In this document: one piece after another, positions 48,630 through 59,906 of the stretch
Position numbering within the stretch: position 1 is the stretch's first letter
Layout: the number at the start of each line of letters is the position of its first letter
Translations under genes and position numbers: made by a program
Notes under the pieces: generated by a model
Seen by the model: the letters and a program-made list of their open reading frames with translations, nothing else
Databases searched by the model: none
What the model was told of the DNA's origin: nothing
DNA from: Montifringilla adamsi
Lineage: Eukaryota; Chordata; Aves; Passeriformes; Passeridae
Assembly: GCA_017590115.1 (NCBI GenBank)
Contig: JAGGNK010008781.1
Coordinates: 1,892,911 to 1,956,910 of the forward strand
DNA length: 64,000 bases
Reading direction: 5' to 3'

Positions 48630-48805
48630 TCCCTGCAGACCAGCTCCCGTCAGCGTCCTCTGAAACATCGCGCGCGTTTATCGCCGAGGGAGAGGTCGCG
48701 TCGGGACGTGGCGTGACTTCATCCGTGCCAGGGAGGGGACACCTCGTGCTGTGACCCACCACGCCGTGCCGAGGGCTGGGAGCAGTCCCCACGTCACCCC
48801 CGTGG
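48630..48805. promoter_or_regulatory. CpG-dense intronic patch
   Basis: About 20 CpG dinucleotides fall within about 175 bases, including a CGCGCGCG run near 48671 and CACGTCACC, which contains a CRE half-site, near 48790. The surrounding intron is CpG-poor. It is a small candidate intragenic CpG island that could mark an enhancer or an alternative start. The call is based on composition only. Confidence 0.25.
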
Positions 48806-51800
48806 GTGCCAACAGCCACGGGAGCTCATCCCTGTCTGCTGTCAGCCCTCGGAAAAACTGGATTTGATGCAGGGCAGGCAGTGGGAGCAGCAGCAGTTTC
48901 CTCTGGCTTGTTCTTGAGATTGAGCTGGTGGAAATCAATAAGATTAAATTTTAATTCGTTTTCTGTCTTGATGCTTGTTCCTTCAAAAGGGCACAGCTAT
49001 CTATCTATGAATTCAGCATTATGCTGTAAAATTGGAATTCAAAGGACTGTTTGGAACTTTTTCCATCCCCTGCTGCTGTTGTGTCTGTGCAAAGCACGTT
49101 CCCAGCTATCAGTTTACCCTCAAATACCTTCATAAAGCATTAATGCCCCATCCATAAATAAGAGAATAAATAAATGAAGGTTTTTAGCATTGCAAAATAT
49201 AATCTTGCCGTTAACCACTCACAGACACTTGAGTGTGACTCAGATCCTACAGGGATTTGATGTCTGTAGAACTCTGATTTTCTATGAACTCTTGATTTAC
49301 ATGAGAAAGGGAGGAATCGGGCCTGCCTCGTCAGCACCGAGCTGGTGGAGTAAATAAGACCTTAACAGTAAAAGTGCTTTTGAGCATTTAATCTACGGGG
49401 CTTTTTTTCAAATTCTACTTTACACGGTAGTTGGGATGGGGCCTTTTCATATTTGGCTGATGAAAGGGTCTTGTTTGTTTTGCTTTTGTTTCTAATAACT
49501 TGTATTCTGCCTCATCTGAGCTTGGATGCAAAATGGGCTTTTGGAAAGTCTGGAGGAAAACTGGAAAGGCAGGAATTCAGATGCTATTGACATTTCTGCA
49601 TAATAACAAGATTTTTTTAAAAGATAAAATTTAAGCAATTACCCTGGAGTCATTGAGAATCTTTTAATTTTTTATTGGATTTTAAGGGAACTTTCATTTG
49701 TTTTGGCTTTTTAAAGGTCCTGGTGTCTGTTTCAGGATCTGGGGTTCCCAAGAGGTGTATTGACTTGGAAGATTTGTTTGTGATTAACCCAGACCAGATA
49801 AGGCCATGTCCTGCTTTTTCAGGTCTTGGAAGTAGAGATGAGAACTGCAGAGATCCCAAATCTGCTGGAGGCTGGAAAGCAGACTGCAACACAGCCCTGC
49901 TGGCTCTTGGGTTGGGTGGCTGGAGCTTTCCTGTAACTGCTGCTGGGCTGAAACGTGGATTTCTGGAAGTTTTCTGTGCAATGCCAGCACTTTGAGCAGT
50001 TTTGCAGTGGTGGAATGTTCAGCCATGGTTTGCAGTGGCAAAACCTTGCTGGCACATCCCTTTAAGGTTAAAGTGTGTTTGAAGGGCACCAAAGCCTTGC
50101 AGACAGCAGAGTGGGATGAGAGTGTGAGTGGAAACCCAGCTGTGTTTGGGGACTCCCCCGCTGGCCATGGATGGGGTGTGAGCTAGCCAAGGACTGAAAG
50201 TGTCTGGCAGTGATGAGCCAAAGCCAGAGAGAAGCAAAGAACTGAAATGAGTGGTTCTGTCACACTCTGTGCAGGGCGGACGGGGAATGGTTTGAGCTGG
50301 TGTGAGCACACAGCTCACATGTCACCAGCTTCCTCTGTTTTCTTACTGATTGTGATGAGTCACCTGTAACCCCCATTGCATCACCTGCTGGCACTTGGGG
50401 ACAGTGCTCTGTCACTGCTGCTGTGGTGGGGAGATGGCTCCAGCTCCACACAGGGAGGTGGGGGAGCGAGCAGGGCAGCTGCATCCCACGGGCATCCCTG
50501 CAGAGCATCAGCCCCTGGGCCAGGTGAGAGGGGCTGGGCTCCTGCCACTGAGGCTGACCAAGGTTCCCTGGGGCTCATGAGTGCCTCCCTGAACCCCTGA
50601 ATTTGGGTTCAGGGAGGGCACTCGTGCTTGGTCTGCTGAGAGCACTGTGCTGGCCTTGCCTGCAGGAGCTGGAGAGGGAGGAGTGTTGCTTTCCCTTCCA
50701 GAGCACTGGGGCTCATCCCACCTGCTTTGTGTGGAGGGCAGCAAATTGCTGGGGTGGTTTGGCTCTCAGAGAGAGCACGCTGAGGTTTAAAGGACAGAAA
50801 GAAATAGTGCTTGTGGTTGTAGGAGTGAAAATCTTTCCCTATGGAACGGGCATTGCCAGGTTGTGGTTTGGTCCCAGCACATTTTGGCTGTGCTGTTTGC
50901 TTTCTGCTGCACGCAGAGAGGTGTCTCGCCTCAGGGTTTACATGATTTCTGCTGACTTCAGCCACACTTCTCCTGAACTTTGTTTTAAACAAAATCCCTC
51001 TCCAGCCTGCCTTTTTGCCATGCTGCTCCCACAGTCCTGCCTGTCCGGGGGATGTGGTGCCAGCACAGGAACTTTTCCCAGCACCATCTCCTGCCTCTGG
51101 AAGGGCTCTGCATATCTGTGTGCAGGACATGCCTGGTCCCAAACAGAAACCCTCCCATTCCCCAGCACTGCTGCCTACGGGATGCTATAAATAACCCCGG
51201 GAGCACGGTTCAGCTGCAGCAGCTTTGTGCTGCATGGAACCGTGGCTGGAGTCGGTCCAAGAAAGTGCCGCCTCCTAATTTCAGATCCGCTTTCTCAAAA
51301 TAACTCCTGTGTTTCCTTCTCTTCCATTTTTAAACTTCGCTTTAAGAAGAGCCCACGCAAAATCCCAGGCTCTCCCTCCTCTGGTTTTGGTTGCTCTGCT
51401 GCCTCGTGGGGTTGGCTCCTCATCCCCACGGGAGCTCACATGGCCGGAAAGTTGCTCTCCTGCCTGCTTTCCCCTCCCAAGCCTATTTTAAGTTTCTTCA
51501 AAGGAAAAACAAGGGGTTGGAGTTTGCTTTGGAAGCCAAATGCTCTTCAGGCGAGAATGAAGATTTTTGTAGTCTGCAGGGAGGTTTTTGCTGTTGGTGA
51601 AGATCTCTTTTAGCTCCAGGCCCCTTGGAGGAGTGTGAGCCGGGGTAAGAGCACGATTTCCCTGCCTGTGCCCCTGCCCAGGGGGAGACAGATTCTGTAG
51701 GGGCAAATGCTGCTGCCTGATACATCTGTGGGTTCCCTTCTGAATCCCTGGGCCCTGCAGCAGCCTGGTTTTTGTTTCAGACGTGTTTCTTGAGGCACTG

Positions 51801-54542
51801 ATCCCTCCAAAAATGCACTTGGAGGTCCCTTCATGAACACCACTGCTCCACTCGGGCAATATTTCAGGATTCTCTACCAGATCAAGAAAAAAGGGGCTTT
51901 GCCTACATGCTGGGGGGCTGCAGAGGGACTGTAAAGTGGTGGGGATCTTCATGTATCTCACTAGAGGTGTAAAGGCTTAGGTTTGCTTCTTGATGAATTT
52001 CCTTCAGCAATACAGGCACGCTGGTGTCATTCAGCAGATGCAGGATGAACCCTGTGGTTTTCTTGTGCAGGATCTATCACTAAACAAAGCCAGTATTGGA
52101 ACCAAGACCTAGGTGGCTGTGCCTTTGGAAGGGAAAGGATTTACCAGGACTGCTGGTGGTCTTTAGCAAAGGTCCTGCTGGTGGGAGGGCCTGGGGGGCT
52201 GCCTTTGTACCTGAACAGTTAGAGCTTTGCATCAAATTCTCCATTCTTTGCATAAATTCTCCAGTCAGGTTCTGGCTTGCTGGGTCCCTAGGCAGGAGCA
52301 CACCCCCCCTCTGTCTGTCTGTCCTTAGAGATGAGCTCTGGCGTGGTGGGAACCTTCTGCTGGGTGTTTTATGTTCTTCCCAGTACTACTGCCAGCTCTC
52401 ACCTCGGTCTGCCAGGCCCTTCAGACAGCTCGTTATGGTTCTGCTGTGATCTGATAAAGGCAGCAAGGAGCATCAGCAATTACAGTGGGTGTCAAGTGTT
52501 AATTGGGCAGCTTTCAAGATAGAGGAATTTCTTTGTGTACGTACAAAGATATGACGTGCTCGGAATAGCTTCTCCTCCTGATCTTTCGTTCTGGAGACGT
52601 GTATATTGCAGTTGGTTAATGCAAGACAAATTATGTCATTCTTCTTGATTCGCCACATGTTCTGCCTGTGGTGGTTTGCCTCTGGCTTGTCTCATTAAGT
52701 TGTCTAAACATGGCAAATGCAGCAGGCTGAACATACTCAGCTTTTCCTCAAAGTTAATCTCATTGTACACAGCATCGCCAGTCCCTTGCTGTGCCATCCC
52801 TGCTGCCAGGGCATCTTCCACCAGCCCGTGGTGGGACTGTCTGCCTTCAGTGAGGCTGCAGTCTTCTACCCATAATTATGCAGAATGCAATTAATTTGTT
52901 TGCTGCTTTTTGTCCCAGGTGTGCATCAAAAACATTTTGGTAAGCCGATGCCTCCTGCTCACCAGCAGCCAAAGGCAGGCAGGAAGGCATTGGCCAAATC
53001 ATCCTCTTGGCCACTGATGTAGAGTGTTTTTAGTGGTTTTAGTGATCCTTCCTCTCCTGAAAATCTTACCCTTTGGATTTAATTCTGTAAGGCTTTTTAA
53101 TGCCGCAGTGCTGATGTTCTCCAAGGTCAGCAGATCTTATCGCTCGTGAAGACCAAAATATTAAGCTCTGGCTCAGAGTTCTCTGTTGTGTGATGAATTT
53201 TTCCAAGGGGCAGGTCCCTGAGCAGACTTGGCTCATTCCCATTAACAGAATCAGTGGGCAGTGGTGGTGACATCTGTGACCACCAAGGTCTGCTGTGGGG
53301 GTGCTGTGGATACCAGGCAGGAATGCACTGCCAGCAGGGCTACTGCCTGCCCCGTGTGGGGATGGTGCCAGAGCAGGCTCCCTGCACGGTCACATCGCTT
53401 ACAGCTCTCTTAGCATCCTTGAAATCACTTCTAAATTGCACAAAAGCTTTGTGTCCCCCTGAGTGTACAGCAAATACAGGAACTGGAAGCTCTCCTGGCT
53501 GTGCTGTGGTGAGGCACCTGCTGCAGGCTTTGCAGCTGGGACAGGGCTGGGTTTGGCCAGGGCCATTTGCCTGGAGCCTGAGCCCCACCAGGGGCAGGGT
53601 GACTCCCACCGCTGCTTGGGGTGACTCTTCCAAAGTGCTTGTGTGCAGATCAGACTCTGTGTGGGTGCACAAGGCCCCTGCCAGGAGTCTGCACACCTAC
53701 AGCTGCATCAGTGCTTTTGAGGACCAGCCAGCAGTGGGGGGATAGATGAGACTCTTGGAAACCCTCCACGGGGGTGGATGCGGGGGCAAGCAGCAGGGCT
53801 GTGTGCCAGCCTTTGGTGAGACAATCCTTGGGAAACTCATCCTACCCTGAGACAGCGTGAGAGGTGCCTGGAGAGCTATGTGAGCTGGACCCCTGGAGCT
53901 GAAATCCCTTTCCCTGGAAAGTTTCCCCAGGGTTTGCCAAGCCCCACTGGTTCTGCCAGGAGCCCAGACCGCAGCTCACCCCTGCTCCCCAGGCCTGGGG
54001 CTCAGCTCCCTGTTCTAGGCAGCTGGGGATTTTCTCTCTCCCTTACCCCAAAATAGCTAAAACTACCTATTTTATCTGAACCTCTGAAAATCCATCTCCT
54101 CATCCCCATCACTGTCAGGTATTTGGCTTTAGCAGCTCAGCCCGTGGTGTCGGCGGCGTGCAGTGATCTGGATTTATTGGACTGTCAGTAACCCCCTGAA
54201 CAGCCTGGCTTTGCGAGGAAGTGCTGTTTACTGAAAATGTCATCTTTTATTTAGACTCCTGCTACAGCCAACCCGTGTCTTTTTTTTTCAGGCCTGTTTA
54301 ATTAGTAACCACTGCACAGCCCCCGACACGTGTTCCTGGGTGGTTTTTTTGCCTTTAATAAGCGCTAGGTAGCCTGGCCGGGGGCGGGAGGGGACGGGGA
54401 AGGGCTGCTCTGCGGCAGGGAGGGGAGGGAAGCGAGAGCACGACGAGGAGCCAAGGGCAGCTCAACTCTAATGATCACATGCTCGTCAAGAGATGAATCC
54501 TAGAAAGGGCATCTCTGCCTGCGTGCCGGTGTGCCCGCCCTG

Positions 54543-54581
54543 CTCCTCCTTCTCCTCCTCCTCCTCCTCCTCCTCCTCCTC
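54543..54581 (+). repeat. (CTC)n microsatellite
   Basis: This is a nearly uninterrupted CTC/TCC triplet tract of about 39 bases, pure pyrimidine on the + strand. Such mirror-symmetric homopurine-homopyrimidine runs can form triplex DNA and vary in length. It lies about 300 bases upstream of exon E. Confidence 0.92.
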
Positions 54582-54879
54582 GCAGGGCAGCCGCGCAGAG
54601 GTACCGGGCACTGTCCCCGCCTGGCACCAGAGGGGTCGGGGATTCGGGTCACTTCCTGGGCACGGCTCGGATGATTTAAAGCCATGATAACCCGAGTGCC
54701 GGCTTTTTGCTGCGGGTCCGGAGGCTGAGCTGAACCTCTTCTCCCAGGCAGGGATGGGATTTGTGACGGCTCTGTGGAGGTTTGAGGAGTGCTTTTAGCG
54801 GAGGGGAGAGCTGGAGCAGAGAGCCGCGATGGCACGAGTAACTTTTTTTTTTTCTTCCTGTCCTCTTTCCTCCCTGCAG

Positions 54880-54936
54880 AAGAAGGCGGAGGCTGCCCAC
54901 CGGATCCTGGAGGGGCTGGGGCCGCAGGTGGAGCTG
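54880..54936 (+). CDS. NCOR2: NCOR2 (SMRT) coding exon E (19 codons)
   Basis: This microexon-like exon of 57 bases encodes KKAEAAHRILEGLGPQVEL. It reads directly on from the DENR end of exon D and is conserved between SMRT and NCOR1. The HRILEGLGPQ version is the SMRT form, whereas NCOR1 has a HKIFEGLGPK-like form. The acceptor has a very strong tract (T-run, then CTTCCTGTCCTCTTTCC and CCCTGCAG), and the donor CTG/GTGAGT is good. Introns on both sides are phase 0, so skipping would delete 19 residues without a frameshift. It is probably a short helix after the SP-rich linker. Confidence 0.94.
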
Positions 54937-55999
54937 GTGAGTGTTACCTGCGCCGCGGGAGCGGGAGCCGGGCCAGCTCGGAGCCGCTCCCGGCGCCCTG
55001 GCTGTGCCTGTGCCTGGCGCAAGGAAGTGTGCTGCTGGCCCGGACCTCTTGCTGGCACAGCACCAAAGCAGGAAGCGAAGTGACTGAGATGAGTACTGAA
55101 ACGCAGGCAGACACAAACACAGAGCCCTCCTCGGAGAGGCTTAACCCTTTGGCTCCCTGCTCGCACGCTGCGGTGGAGCTGGAGGGTGGAAGGGGCTCTG
55201 GCACATTCTTGCCTCCACTTGGGATGCTGAGGCTTTGTCTGCTGGTGGCAGACACAGCACCAGCGCTGTGGGGCTGCTGCCTGCTCAGCCAGCCTCGAGG
55301 TGCTGTGTGGAGGGGTGGGTGCTTGGACTCTCCTCTGTCCCACCCGCTGAAAATGGAGGAGGATGCTGAAGAGTGCTCTGTGAGCACAGCCCGACTGCAG
55401 CTGCCTCAACCTGCAGGTATCAGGACTCACACACTTCCTATTTCGCTCGCTCTCATGCACAGGGAAGCTGAGAAAACAACTTAGGACAAATTGTCAATTT
55501 TGGGCTGCTCCCTCATCTGGAAAAATCCATTTGTAGTCAAAGGACTGACTGCTGGAGGGGCAGCTGGAAACAAGCCCTGGGGGCTGAGTCCTGGAGAAGG
55601 GTGCCTGGGAAAGGTGCACTGGCAGTGATGTTGCTGGAAGGATCAACCCAGTCTGACAGACAATCTCCTGCTTTGCACCAGCCGTGGGATGCAGTGGAGG
55701 GAGCCGTCTGCAGGAGATGGGGGCAGGCAGCTCACAGGCTTCCACAGCTGTAATTTGCACTTGCCTTGTGGGGGTGGTACTAATTGCTGTCTTCCCCTGT
55801 GCAGAAGGGAGAGGTCACACGTGACAAAGCCCACTTCCTTGTTGAGGAGGTAACACTCATTATTATTCCTCTGAGTCACCAGGGTCAAACCCTTTGCTCT
55901 TTCTGCTCTGAAGATTGGCAGTGCCCCGGGTTGGTGCTTCCTAATCCAAAAGATGTTGCATTTCCTTTCCTTCCTCCTCCTTTCTTTGTTTGTGGGTTG

Positions 56000-56042
56000 T
56001 TTTTTTTTTTTTTTTTGGTTGTTTTCCCCCCCCCCCCCCCCC
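56000..56042 (+). repeat. T17 and C17 homopolymer pair
   Basis: Seventeen T residues (56000-56016) are followed after nine bases by seventeen C residues (56026-56042). The complementary G17 run can form a quadruplex. Such tracts are prone to sequencing error and length change, so the exact lengths should not be trusted. Confidence 0.9.
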
Positions 56043-58852
56043 ACTGTTTTTGCTTTTTTCAGTTTATTGATGTTTTCTCCCTGGGTGTTGACACTGAACG
56101 GTGGGGGCTGTAACAGAGCCCTGTGCAAACCTTTTCTCTTTCTCTGTGCCTTCCTCATCAGAGGGCAGGAGAAAAGGGGAAACCTCACTGAGAAAACCCA
56201 GCTGGGCTCTGTGTGCATCCTGCAGACTGTCTGGTCCATCTGCCATGGGAGAGGCACTTCCTCTGGCCCATCCCCACTCTGTGTCAGGCACAGCAGTGCT
56301 CAGGACCTGCCAACAACCTACAAGAGACAAGATGAATGGTCACAGCTTCTTCTGAGCTGGCAAGGAAGCAGCTCCAGGGAGAAGAGCATGCTCTGCCTGA
56401 TGCTCATGCCTGCCCCACCATGTCACACACCTCGTTCTCCAGCCTTGGAGCTGCCCCAGCCCACGGGTCTCCTACAGGGAGGTTGAGCAACCTGGTGCCA
56501 ATCCAGTCTGTGCAGGGAGAGGTGTGGCTGTCGCCAGCAGGGCTGTGTGTTGCTGTCAGCTCTGCTGGGCTGTCCTGTTGTGGCTGTTCAGAGAGCTCTG
56601 GTGGGTGCCTTTGGGGCAGTGATGGTGCTGATGCGCGCTGGCTCGGGAGCGGGCAGCGTGCCGGAGCTCAAGGGCTGGGCTGAGGGGTTGTGGTGGGACC
56701 TGGTCAGTCGTGGCACCAGGACTGGTGTGATGGCAGACTGGAGCAGGAGGCCAAGGATTTCTGGGAAGCAGGGATCCAGTTTGGGTCCTGGGAAGCTGGT
56801 GCTCCCCTCTGGGTCAGGAGGAGGTTGTGACTCAGTAAACCAGGGTTCTGCTCATTTCATCCCTGCACTGTAGTGGTACCATTTAAAAAATGTCCACATG
56901 TTTTTCCTGGGAGAAATGGTTTTGAGATGCATAATTTGAACCCTGCAGTGTCCAGAAAGCAATTGAGACCTTTCTGTTTTATTTCTAAAGAGCTTTCAGT
57001 AAATCCAGGGCTTTTCCAGTAATAGTTTACATTGCAATTATGTTTTTCTAAAATGGCATTCTCCAGAGAAATGTATTACTCGTTCCTAACCCTGGAGAAA
57101 CACTGGGTATGTTTTGAACATCACCTTACCTATCTGACCTGTGAGCTTTACTTCTCTTACTGAGAAGGGTGGAGTTAGGAATTGTGGATGGCTCTGAGGG
57201 AAGATGCTGTTTCTCAGTCCCTGCCCTGCTGAGAATAAAGTTTCTTTAAGTATTTAGTCTGTGAGTTCTCTGTGGGTAAGTAAACTTGTCTCCTGGGCTT
57301 CCTCCACTGCATGGGCTGAGTTATGGTGCTGAGGCTATTGTGCAGATAGAAATCTCTTTGAGGTGCTGGTGTCATGTGGATCTTGGGTTCTGGTCCCAGA
57401 ATTTCATATTACTGAGTGTTAGGGCATTTCTTTTAAAACTATGTGTTCCAGTGCTTGTCTGCTAACATTTAGGTTTTCCAGCTAGGACTCTAAGTGTTCA
57501 TATAATGTATAGGTTGTAGTTGAGAGGAGTCATTAGCTTTTGGTCAGCTGGTTGGCAGCAGGGCATCTGTGATGTCCATGTGCACGTGAGCACTTTCCAA
57601 CTCAGGTCCAAACCAAAAAGTTAATTCTACTGCTTCTCCCAGGAGGAAGGTCTGTGTGACCTGCAACATGCAAGCTTCTTTGCTTTGATATTTATGAGCA
57701 AGGATGGAAGAGAGACCATTATTCCTCAGTATTTCCAGTTCCTGCAGTCCTCTTCCAAAAGACAGTCACTGGTCAAGGCCTCCCAGTGGTTGCTCCAGCC
57801 TTCCGGGGTGACTGAGGATGTGATGCTCTGGAGCTGTGGATGTTTCTTGTGCCTGTGGTGCAGACCTGCCTCTCTGGAGCTACGTGATGAGACGGATGTC
57901 TGTGTTCCTCTGAGCTTTCCAAGCATGAAGTGCACAGCCAGCTCTGAGCCTGGAGTCGAACCAGCAGATCTGAGAGGATTCATGATAGAAACAGCCCTGG
58001 GGAAGAGATACTACTGAGAATGTCTTCTTCACAAGGATCTGCTCATCCCTCTCACCTGCCCTGGCTCTGCCAGCACACGGTGGCCAGGTGTCTCCTGGCA
58101 GGTGTCCCTGGCAGGCTTGCAGCCTGTCACCCCCTCACCAGGTAACGGAGGCGCGGACGGCCGCCGGCGCTGCGTGCTCCTGGAACACGGTGCTTCATCT
58201 CCCCGTGCCTGTCTGCCTGGGGATTACGTGCTCTGCCTGCCCCTTCCACCTGGGATTACGTGTGCTTTCACAGAGAAGAGGGACACGTCCAAGGGCAGCC
58301 AGAAAGAGAAGCTGGTGACCTGCTGGTACAGCGGTGATGTAGTAGGGACAGCTACACCCAGTCTCTGTTCCGTGTGGATTGATGTGGCTGTCCTGTGTGG
58401 CAGCAGAGTGGAGAAGCAGAATCTGTGTTTTACAGAGAAGTAGAAACAGGCTGTGTGGAAAAACAAGCTTCTGTGCCAAGCACCTGTGATGGTGATGGGG
58501 AGATACCACAGAGGATGTGGGAGTAACACCTTCTTCAAACTGGAGGGGAAAAGGACCCATCTTTGTTTACGCGTCTTGTCGCCTCCAGTGCTGCTCACCT
58601 GGTTGAGCAGATGCTCAGCACATGTTTTGCTCTTTTCCTGTGTTTAATCTGGGGTGAAACCGGGTAGATCCAGAGCACAACCTCAGCCCTATTGACCACA
58701 GGAGGAGGGTGAGCTGGTGTGTGTATCCATGGTCAGGATGCTGCCTTCAACCAGGCCATCACGTGTCCCTCTGCCTGTGCTGGTCACAGATGTGAGATGC
58801 TCACAGCTGCTTTGGGGAAGGTTTGTGGATGAGCTGCTTGAGTACTTGGTTA

Positions 58853-58866
58853 TTTTTTTTTTTTTT
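58853..58866 (+). repeat. T14 homopolymer
   Basis: Fourteen consecutive T residues lie in the intron, with no retroelement body recognised beside them. Confidence 0.9.
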
Positions 58867-59444
58867 GTGGTCAGACCTGAGCTGTGCTCTTTAGGTGATG
58901 GTTGCTGGTGATGGTTGGGCTGTGGGAAGCTTTTGGTTATCCCACTCTTGGACATGTTCACAGCAGCTTAAGACAATGAACAGAAGTGTTGAAGGGCTTA
59001 ATCCTGAGCACCCTGTCAGCCTGCTGTTGTGGATACAATTGGTGGCAGCCTCTGGAGTGTGTGCTGAGCTGTTAATTACAATGGGTGGGATTGAGCCTGG
59101 TCTCTGGCATCTCTCCCTTCCAGAAGTGGGACCCTCCAGATTCCCAAGGATAAATCCCTGGGAAGGCAGAGGTAGCGGGGCAGTGACCAGGGATGGATCC
59201 ATCTCCTCTGCCTCCCCATGGAGGTCCCTGCCATATCCCCACTGAGGGTTTGGGGTGCAGAGCAACCCTGGGAGAAAACACTTTTCTGCTGGAGCCCAGT
59301 CACCCCTCCTGAGGCCCAGATGAGCATCGCTGTACTCAGGTGTGCAGGGGGACCTGGCAACGCTGGAAACCCCAGGGGCGAACACTTGTCCTGCCTGCAG
59401 TTGCCTGTGCCTGGCTCGCTGGGAGGGCTCAGGCAGGCTTTTAC

Positions 59445-59790
59445 CGCGTAGACATAACAACTCGCAGCTCACAGACTGTCTCTCCCCGCTCGCCGAGCCC
59501 CGCTTTCCCCTCGCCTCCCCCGTGTCATATGTTCCGAGGCGCAGTGCGTTTTTTAATCGGTGAATAACAGCCACGTCCTCGCCGCGCCGCGTTGATCCGG
59601 ACGCCGCCGCAGAGCGCTCGCTCCGAGCCAGCTCGGGCGCTGCCTGCCCTCCCACGGGCTGAGCCAAGGATGCACCGGGATGCACCGGGATTCGAGCGGT
59701 GCTGCCGGGAGCCAGCACCCTCCAGTACGGCCAGGAGCGGGGCTGGGGCCACGGGCTGGGTGTCTGCGCCGAGGCAGCGGCGCTGCTGAT
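59445..59790. promoter_or_regulatory. NCOR2: CpG island immediately upstream of exon F
   Basis: About 41 CpG dinucleotides occur in about 346 bases, including CCTCGCCGCGCCGCG and a GGACGCCGCCGC segment. This is the densest cluster in the window, and it ends about 63 bases before exon F. Such density inside an intron implies a sequence kept unmethylated in the germ line, as at promoters. A short direct repeat of GGATGCACCG lies inside. No TATA box or obvious first-exon donor is seen. It may be an intragenic promoter or an orphan CpG island. Confidence 0.45.
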
Positions 59791-59853
59791 GGGTTTAAGT
59801 TCCTAAATGTCAGACCGTGCCATTTATGCCTTCGTTTCTCTTATTTGTTTCAG

Positions 59854-59906
59854 CCGTTATACAACCAGCCTTCAGACACCAGGCAGTACCATGAGAACAT
59901 TAAAAT
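59854..59906 (+). CDS. NCOR2: NCOR2 (SMRT) coding exon F (17 codons plus 2 bases)
   Basis: This exon encodes PLYNQPSDTRQYHENIK plus the first two bases (AT) of an isoleucine or methionine codon. The segment follows the QVEL end of exon E and is nearly identical in SMRT and NCOR1. The RQYHENIK form matches SMRT, while NCOR1 has KVYHENIK. The acceptor is TTTGTTTCAG and the donor is the perfect GTAAGT. The downstream intron is phase 2 and the next coding exon is not in the window. The 53-base length is not a multiple of three, so skipping would shift the frame. It leads into the conserved basic helical region before the HDAC3-activating domain. Confidence 0.94.

Larger units (their letters stand above)
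43973..54879 (+). other. NCOR2: NCOR2 intron between exons D and E (10.9 kb)
   Basis: This is a phase-0 intron starting GTGAGC and ending in a long T/C tract before TCCCTGCAG. It contains a CpG-dense patch at 48630-48805 and an AT-rich candidate conserved block at 44555-44720. AT-rich stretches occur at 49130-49200 and 49590-49690. At its 3' end lies a GC/CpG-rich region with a CTC microsatellite from about 54360. No additional exon or RNA gene is recognised. Confidence 0.85.
54360..55030 (+). promoter_or_regulatory. NCOR2: CpG-rich region spanning exon E, candidate internal promoter
   Basis: I count roughly 55 CpG dinucleotides over about 670 bases around the small exon E, with G-rich boxes (GGGGGCGGGAGG near 54380). 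An ATG at 54829 has G at -3 and G at +4. It reads in frame, without a stop, across the acceptor into exon E, adding 17 residues. A transcript starting here would encode SMRT without its N-terminal coil. The region could equally be GC-rich because it surrounds an exon. Confidence 0.3.
54937..59853 (+). other. NCOR2: NCOR2 intron between exons E and F (4.9 kb)
   Basis: This is a phase-0 intron with a GTGAGT donor and a TTATTTGTTTCAG acceptor. It contains paired T17 and C17 homopolymers near 56.0 kb, a T14 run at 58853-58866 and a dense CpG cluster immediately before exon F. No extra coding exon or RNA gene is recognised. Confidence 0.85.

Noticed and set aside
54795..55460. 221-codon minus-strand and 231-codon plus-strand open frames around exon E
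   Set aside because: They lie in the CpG-rich stretch and overlap the true exon E in other frames. Neither has a recognisable family, splice logic or start context.
57685..58017. 110-codon plus-strand open frame resembling a small secreted or cysteine-containing protein
   Set aside because: It has no signal peptide, no known motif and no supporting splice or promoter signals. It lies within the exon E-F intron.
58891..59718. 275-codon minus-strand open frame across the CpG island before exon F
   Set aside because: Its length is explained by the GC/CpG-rich composition, which lowers stop frequency. It shows no recognisable domain and is low-complexity Ala/Ser/Arg-rich at its start.
9388..59906. 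Assignment to NCOR1 instead of NCOR2
   Set aside because: Exons C-F are similar in both paralogues. However, LLEYQHHSRD in exon A, the GKLEPVSP segment in exon C, HRILEGLGPQ in exon E and RQYHENIK in exon F are SMRT-type, not NCOR1-type.
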